Origin: Thermoplasmata archaeon
GTDB taxonomy: Archaea; Thermoplasmatota; Thermoplasmata; B31-G17
Assembly (NCBI GenBank): GCA_003649915.1
Contig: QMTG01000001.1
Span: 1-25,127, forward strand
DNA length: 25,127 bases
Direction of reading: 5' to 3'
Of the stretch, positions 22,680 through 25,127 are shown piece by piece. The first letter of the stretch is position 1. Each line of letters opens with the position of its first letter. The notes below the pieces were generated by a model. It did no database searches. It was not told the DNA's origin and saw only the letters and a program-made list of their open reading frames with translations. The translations under genes were made by a program, and so were the position numbers.

Positions 22680-23687
22680 ATGCTCTGGAACATACCAACA
22701 ATACTAGGACCACAGGAATTGCTGGATAAGGCTTTGAGAAAGGCGTCCAAGATAAGCGTGAGCGCAGCCAGTAATAAAAAAATAGATGTTGAGAGGGCAA
22801 AAACAGTTGCAAAAATACACTCGGTGCGCGATACACTCTGCGCAACGCTTGACAGATACGTTAGAGCATTTCCGAGCATGGATAATATTCATCCATTTTA
22901 CAGAAGCCTGATTGATGTGTTAATAGGTGTCGATTCTCTCAGGATATCTCTAGCATCAGTATCAGGATGCTCCAAAAACATAAGAAAGGTTGCTCGAGAA
23001 ATCGTTGGCAGCGTGAGAAGGGCAAGAAGTGTGGAATATATAAACAAAAAGAGAAAGGAGTTTTACGGGCGTATATCCTCGATGATATATGGCATCGGCG
23101 ATAACATTGCATTTTTGCAAAGTGCACGGGAAACAATTAAAAGTTTCCCAGAAGTCTCGCCAAATCTGCCAACTGTTGTGATTGCAGGAGCGCCAAATGT
23201 TGGTAAGTCCATGATAGTGGCATGTTTATCGTCAGCAAAGCCAAAGATTGCAAGTTATCCTTTTACCACAAAAAAATTATCCGTGGGTCACTTTGTGCAT
23301 GAGCACATGAAATACCAGGTGATTGATACCCCCGGACTTCTTGACAGACCCCTTGAGCAGAGGAATAAAATAGAAAGACAGGCAATACTTGCCCTGAGAT
23401 ACCTAGCCCATCTGATAGTCTTCGTTTTTGATTTATCAGAAAGTTGCGGGTATGGCGTTGGGGAGCAAAAAAAGATACTGCAAAGTATAAAAAAGGATTT
23501 CAGAACAATTCCGATGATAATCGTGGAGAATAAGTCTGATATCTGCGATAAAACGCTGGGGTTTGTCAGGATATCCGCGCTTACAGGTAAAGGGATAGAG
23601 GAACTTTTGTCCTTAATTGCAGAAACAATGAAACACAGGAAAAGGGGAGGTAATATTGAAAAAGAAAGAATTGGAACTGTTGCTTGA
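22680..23687 (+). CDS. NOG1-family GTPase (ribosome assembly)
   Basis: NOG1 GTPases help mature the large ribosomal subunit. The 335-residue product has the family's N-terminal helical bundle (about 1-160), including VERAKTVAKIHSVRDTL and PFYRSLIDVLIGVDSLR. The G domain follows: G1 GAPNVGKS at 170-177, G2 around SYPFTTKKL (192-200), G3 DTPGLLDRP at 216-224, G4 NKSD and G5 SALTGKG. The spacing and the PFTT-K signature match NOG1/Obg-type GTPases. It is shorter than eukaryotic NOG1, as in other archaea. The ATG starts 3 bases after wecB. Its last 32 bases overlap the methylase gene. Confidence 0.92.
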   Translation: MLWNIPTILGPQELLDKALRKASKISVSAASNKKIDVERAKTVAKIHSVRDTLCATLDRYVRAFPSMDNIHPFYRSLIDVLIGVDSLRISLASVSGCSKNIRKVAREIVGSVRRARSVEYINKKRKEFYGRISSMIYGIGDNIAFLQSARETIKSFPEVSPNLPTVVIAGAPNVGKSMIVACLSSAKPKIASYPFTTKKLSVGHFVHEHMKYQVIDTPGLLDRPLEQRNKIERQAILALRYLAHLIVFVFDLSESCGYGVGEQKKILQSIKKDFRTIPMIIVENKSDICDKTLGFVRISALTGKGIEELLSLIAETMKHRKRGGNIEKERIGTVA

Positions 23688-24264
23688 AAAACTTGAAAAA
23701 CCAAGAGAGCCAAAGGCCGAACTTGAACAGTATACAACGCCGTCCTCAATAGCAGCGGACATACTGTTCTTCGCCCACATGATGGGGGACATAGAAGGCT
23801 GTGTGGTTGCAGACCTTGGCTGTGGCGCGGGAGTGTTTGCAATTGGTGCGTCAATTCTCGGGGCAAGGGAAGTGTACGCTGTAGATGTGGATAAGGAAAT
23901 GCTATCAATAGCCGCTGAGAATGCTAAAAAGGCTGGTGTTTTAATAACTCTCCTGCACATGGATGTAAAGGATTTTGATTATTCCGTTGACACAGTAATA
24001 CAAAATCCGCCGTTTGGAGCACAGAAAAAGCACGCCGATAGGCAGTTCTTGGATACAGGGATAAGGGTTGCCAAGGTCATTTACACCATGCACAACAGTA
24101 ACACGGAGGATTTTGTAACCTCATACCTTGAGGGAAAAGGGGCACGCATAACTCACAAAAAGCATTATAAGTTTCCCATACATTACACCTTTCACTTCCA
24201 TAAAAAGGAGAGAATGGTATTTGATGTGGTGCTGATAAGGGCGGTGAGAGATGATGAACGATGA
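23656..24264 (+). CDS. METTL5-like predicted RNA N6-adenine methyltransferase
   Basis: The 202-residue product is a SAM-dependent methylase of the COG2263/METTL5 group. It has LEQYTTPSSIAADIL (23-37) as in that family, motif I ADLGCGAGVFAIGA at 52-65, the ribose-binding acidic VYAVDVDKEM, and the N6-adenine catalytic motif NPPFG at 117-121. Human METTL5 methylates one adenine of 18S rRNA with TRMT112; the archaeal target is presumed rRNA. The start is a TTG with GGGGAGGT 5 bases upstream, placed inside the NOG1-like gene. No better in-frame start precedes the conserved core. It overlaps csl4 by about 11 bases. Neighbours are all ribosome or RNA related. Confidence 0.9.
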   Translation: MKKKELELLLEKLEKPREPKAELEQYTTPSSIAADILFFAHMMGDIEGCVVADLGCGAGVFAIGASILGAREVYAVDVDKEMLSIAAENAKKAGVLITLLHMDVKDFDYSVDTVIQNPPFGAQKKHADRQFLDTGIRVAKVIYTMHNSNTEDFVTSYLEGKGARITHKKHYKFPIHYTFHFHKKERMVFDVVLIRAVRDDER

Positions 24265-24817
24265 GCAGTATGCACTGCCGGGAGACATAATAGGTACCAT
24301 TGAGCAGTTTTCCCCAGGAAAAGGAACGTACGAGATGAATGGAAACATATACTCCGCAATAATGGGAAGGGTTATCGTCAATAGAGCAAAGATGGAGGTG
24401 TGGATAAAGCCATTTAAAACCCTCCCTGTTCTCAAAAGAGGAGATATTGTTTATGCCCGCGTGATTGGTATAAGAGAATTTGGTATTGTGGTTCGCATTC
24501 TTAAGATAGAGGGCATAAACAGAGAGATCTGCGGAGATACCGAGGGATACATACACGTATCAAAAATATCCAGAGAGTTTGTGGACGACCCGAGAAAAAC
24601 AATGAGAATAGGCGATATAATAAGGGCAAGCGTGATCCAAGGAAGGCCTGTGGTTCAACTGACAACCTCAGCCCGCCATCTTGGCGTTGTTCTTGCACTT
24701 TGCACGAAATGCAGAAGACCGCTTACAAGGAAGGGGCACAGGCTTTATTGCACAAGATGCCGAAGATATGAGGACAGAAAAATTGCCTCAGACTACAGAG
24801 CTGTAAAAAAAGTTTAA
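24254..24817 (+). CDS. csl4: Exosome complex RNA-binding subunit Csl4
   Basis: Csl4 forms part of the RNA-binding cap of the archaeal exosome, the 3'-5' RNA degradation complex. The 187-residue product has an N-terminal domain (ALPGDIIGTIEQFSPGKGTY), a central S1 domain from about 60 to 145 (LKRGDIVYARVIGIREFGIV to EGYIHVSKIS and RIGDIIRASVI), and a C-terminal zinc ribbon with two CxxC pairs, CTKC and CTRC. This is the full family layout and length. Two ATGs stand in tandem at 24251 and 24254; GGTGAG sits 5-6 bases before the second, which I chose. It overlaps the methylase gene and closes the eight-gene run; tRNA-Ser follows 27 bases later. Confidence 0.95.
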   Translation: MNDEQYALPGDIIGTIEQFSPGKGTYEMNGNIYSAIMGRVIVNRAKMEVWIKPFKTLPVLKRGDIVYARVIGIREFGIVVRILKIEGINREICGDTEGYIHVSKISREFVDDPRKTMRIGDIIRASVIQGRPVVQLTTSARHLGVVLALCTKCRRPLTRKGHRLYCTRCRRYEDRKIASDYRAVKKV

Positions 24818-24844
24818 GTATTTCGGCTCAATATTTTATTATGC

Positions 24845-24933
24845 GCTGAGGTAGCCTAGCCCGGACGAAGGCGCCGGCCTTGAGAGCCGGTGGGGCAATA
24901 AGCCCCTCGGGAGTTCAAATCTCCCCCTCAGCG
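24845..24933 (+). tRNA. tRNA-Ser (anticodon UGA)
   Basis: The 89-base gene folds as a class II tRNA. The acceptor stem GCTGAGG (24845-24851) pairs with CCTCAGC (24926-24932), with discriminator G at 24933. The D stem is GCC/GGC. The anticodon stem is CCGGC/GCCGG around loop CTTGAGA, with anticodon TGA at 24881-24883. The long variable arm GGGGC-AATAA-GCCCC is typical of tRNA-Ser. The T arm is GGGAG-TTCAAAT-CTCCC. CCA is not encoded. There is no intron. It reads the codon UCA and, by wobble, probably other UCN codons. Confidence 0.97.
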
Positions 24934-25127
24934 TTTATAGGTTATAATAATGTGTCTACCAGCAGGGAGATTTGAACGTGTTGGAAAACCGTGCTATGGG
25001 CAATAATAAGGTGAGTTTTTCCAACGAAGGGCAAATCTCCCCTTTATTGGTGTTTTTTAAAAAAAATGGTGAATGTATTAAAAAACTGTGGAGAATAATG
25101 CACAGATAAATGGATAAACTTTTAATG
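24934..25127. other. Intergenic region downstream of tRNA-Ser, to the right edge
   Basis: No gene was found on either strand in these 194 bases. The region contains the imperfect hairpin at 24965-25041, a T6 run at 25052-25057 followed by an A8 run that could stop transcription, and AT-rich sequence to the edge. Confidence 0.5.
24965..25041. repeat. Long imperfect inverted repeat with arms matching the tRNA-Ser T arm
   Basis: GGGAGATTTG (24965-24974) pairs perfectly with CAAATCTCCC (25032-25041). After a 6/7-base internal loop, TTGGAAAA (24981-24988) pairs with TTTTCCAA (25017-25024), around a 28-base loop. The left arm 24965-24977 is the exact reverse complement of 13 bases of the tRNA-Ser T arm (24913-24925). 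The right arm repeats 11 bases of it directly. It could be a transcription terminator, a structured small RNA, or the remains of duplicated tRNA ends. Confidence 0.6.

Noticed and set aside
24965..25041. H/ACA guide RNA
   Set aside because: The two stems and internal loop resemble a guide pocket, but no ACA box follows the lower stem and no clear K-turn is visible in the loop.
24951..25042. Second tRNA gene on the minus strand
   Set aside because: A T-loop-like GTTCAAATC is present but the 5' half of the T stem does not pair and no acceptor or anticodon stem can be formed.
1..25127. CRISPR array, insertion sequence or prophage
   Set aside because: No regularly spaced repeats, transposase, integrase or phage structural gene was seen on either strand.

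Overview
The window is archaeal. It encodes archaeal NAC, CDP-archaeol synthase, the exosome subunit Csl4, archaeal-type TruD, a NOG1-family GTPase, a METTL5-like RNA methylase and half-size TadB/TadC-like pilus platform proteins. Promoters are TATA-like, some starts look leaderless, and arginine is mostly AGA/AGG. The mix of peptidase, amino-acid transporter and HutI suggests a peptide- or amino-acid-using heterotrophic euryarchaeon, perhaps of the Thermoplasmata/DHVE2 type. That placement is an inference, not a demonstrated identity.

Left part (1-8283). A membrane protein runs off the left edge on the minus strand, followed by a minus-strand cupin. NAC is divergent from the cupin. A UbiE-like methyltransferase converges on NAC and is divergent from a three-gene plus-strand operon: hutI, an MTAP/MTIP-family phosphorylase and an MTA/SAH/5'-deoxyadenosine deaminase. 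The last two fit a route that deaminates first and phosphorolyses second. Next come a PrsW-type membrane protease (minus), a 51-residue protein divergent from it, and a minus-strand pair: a signal-peptide/beta-sandwich/TM protein followed by pdxT.

Central part (8284-13857). A 243-base divergent spacer leads into a four-gene plus-strand operon: secretion ATPase, half-size T2SSF protein, second half-size T2SSF protein, second secretion ATPase. This resembles the TadA-TadB-TadC core with two different motors at the ends and no pilin or prepilin peptidase in view. It is the most system-like locus here.

Right-centre (13858-17260). A promoter carrying a perfect 12-bp palindrome drives an FKBP-type isomerase with a long charged tail, which overlaps truD by one base. 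A minus-strand two-TM protein with a cysteine-containing C-terminal domain follows, then an AT-rich non-coding stretch and a possible 50-residue gene.

Right part (17261-24933). Eight genes are packed head to tail with gaps of at most 3 bases, mostly overlapping: carS, pyrE, a secreted membrane-anchored M14 carboxypeptidase with calcium-type acidic loops, an SNF-family Na+ symporter, wecB, a NOG1-like GTPase, a METTL5-like methylase and csl4. A tRNA-Ser(UGA) follows. Downstream of the tRNA is a long imperfect hairpin whose arms repeat part of the tRNA T arm.

No insertion sequence, CRISPR array or phage gene was seen.
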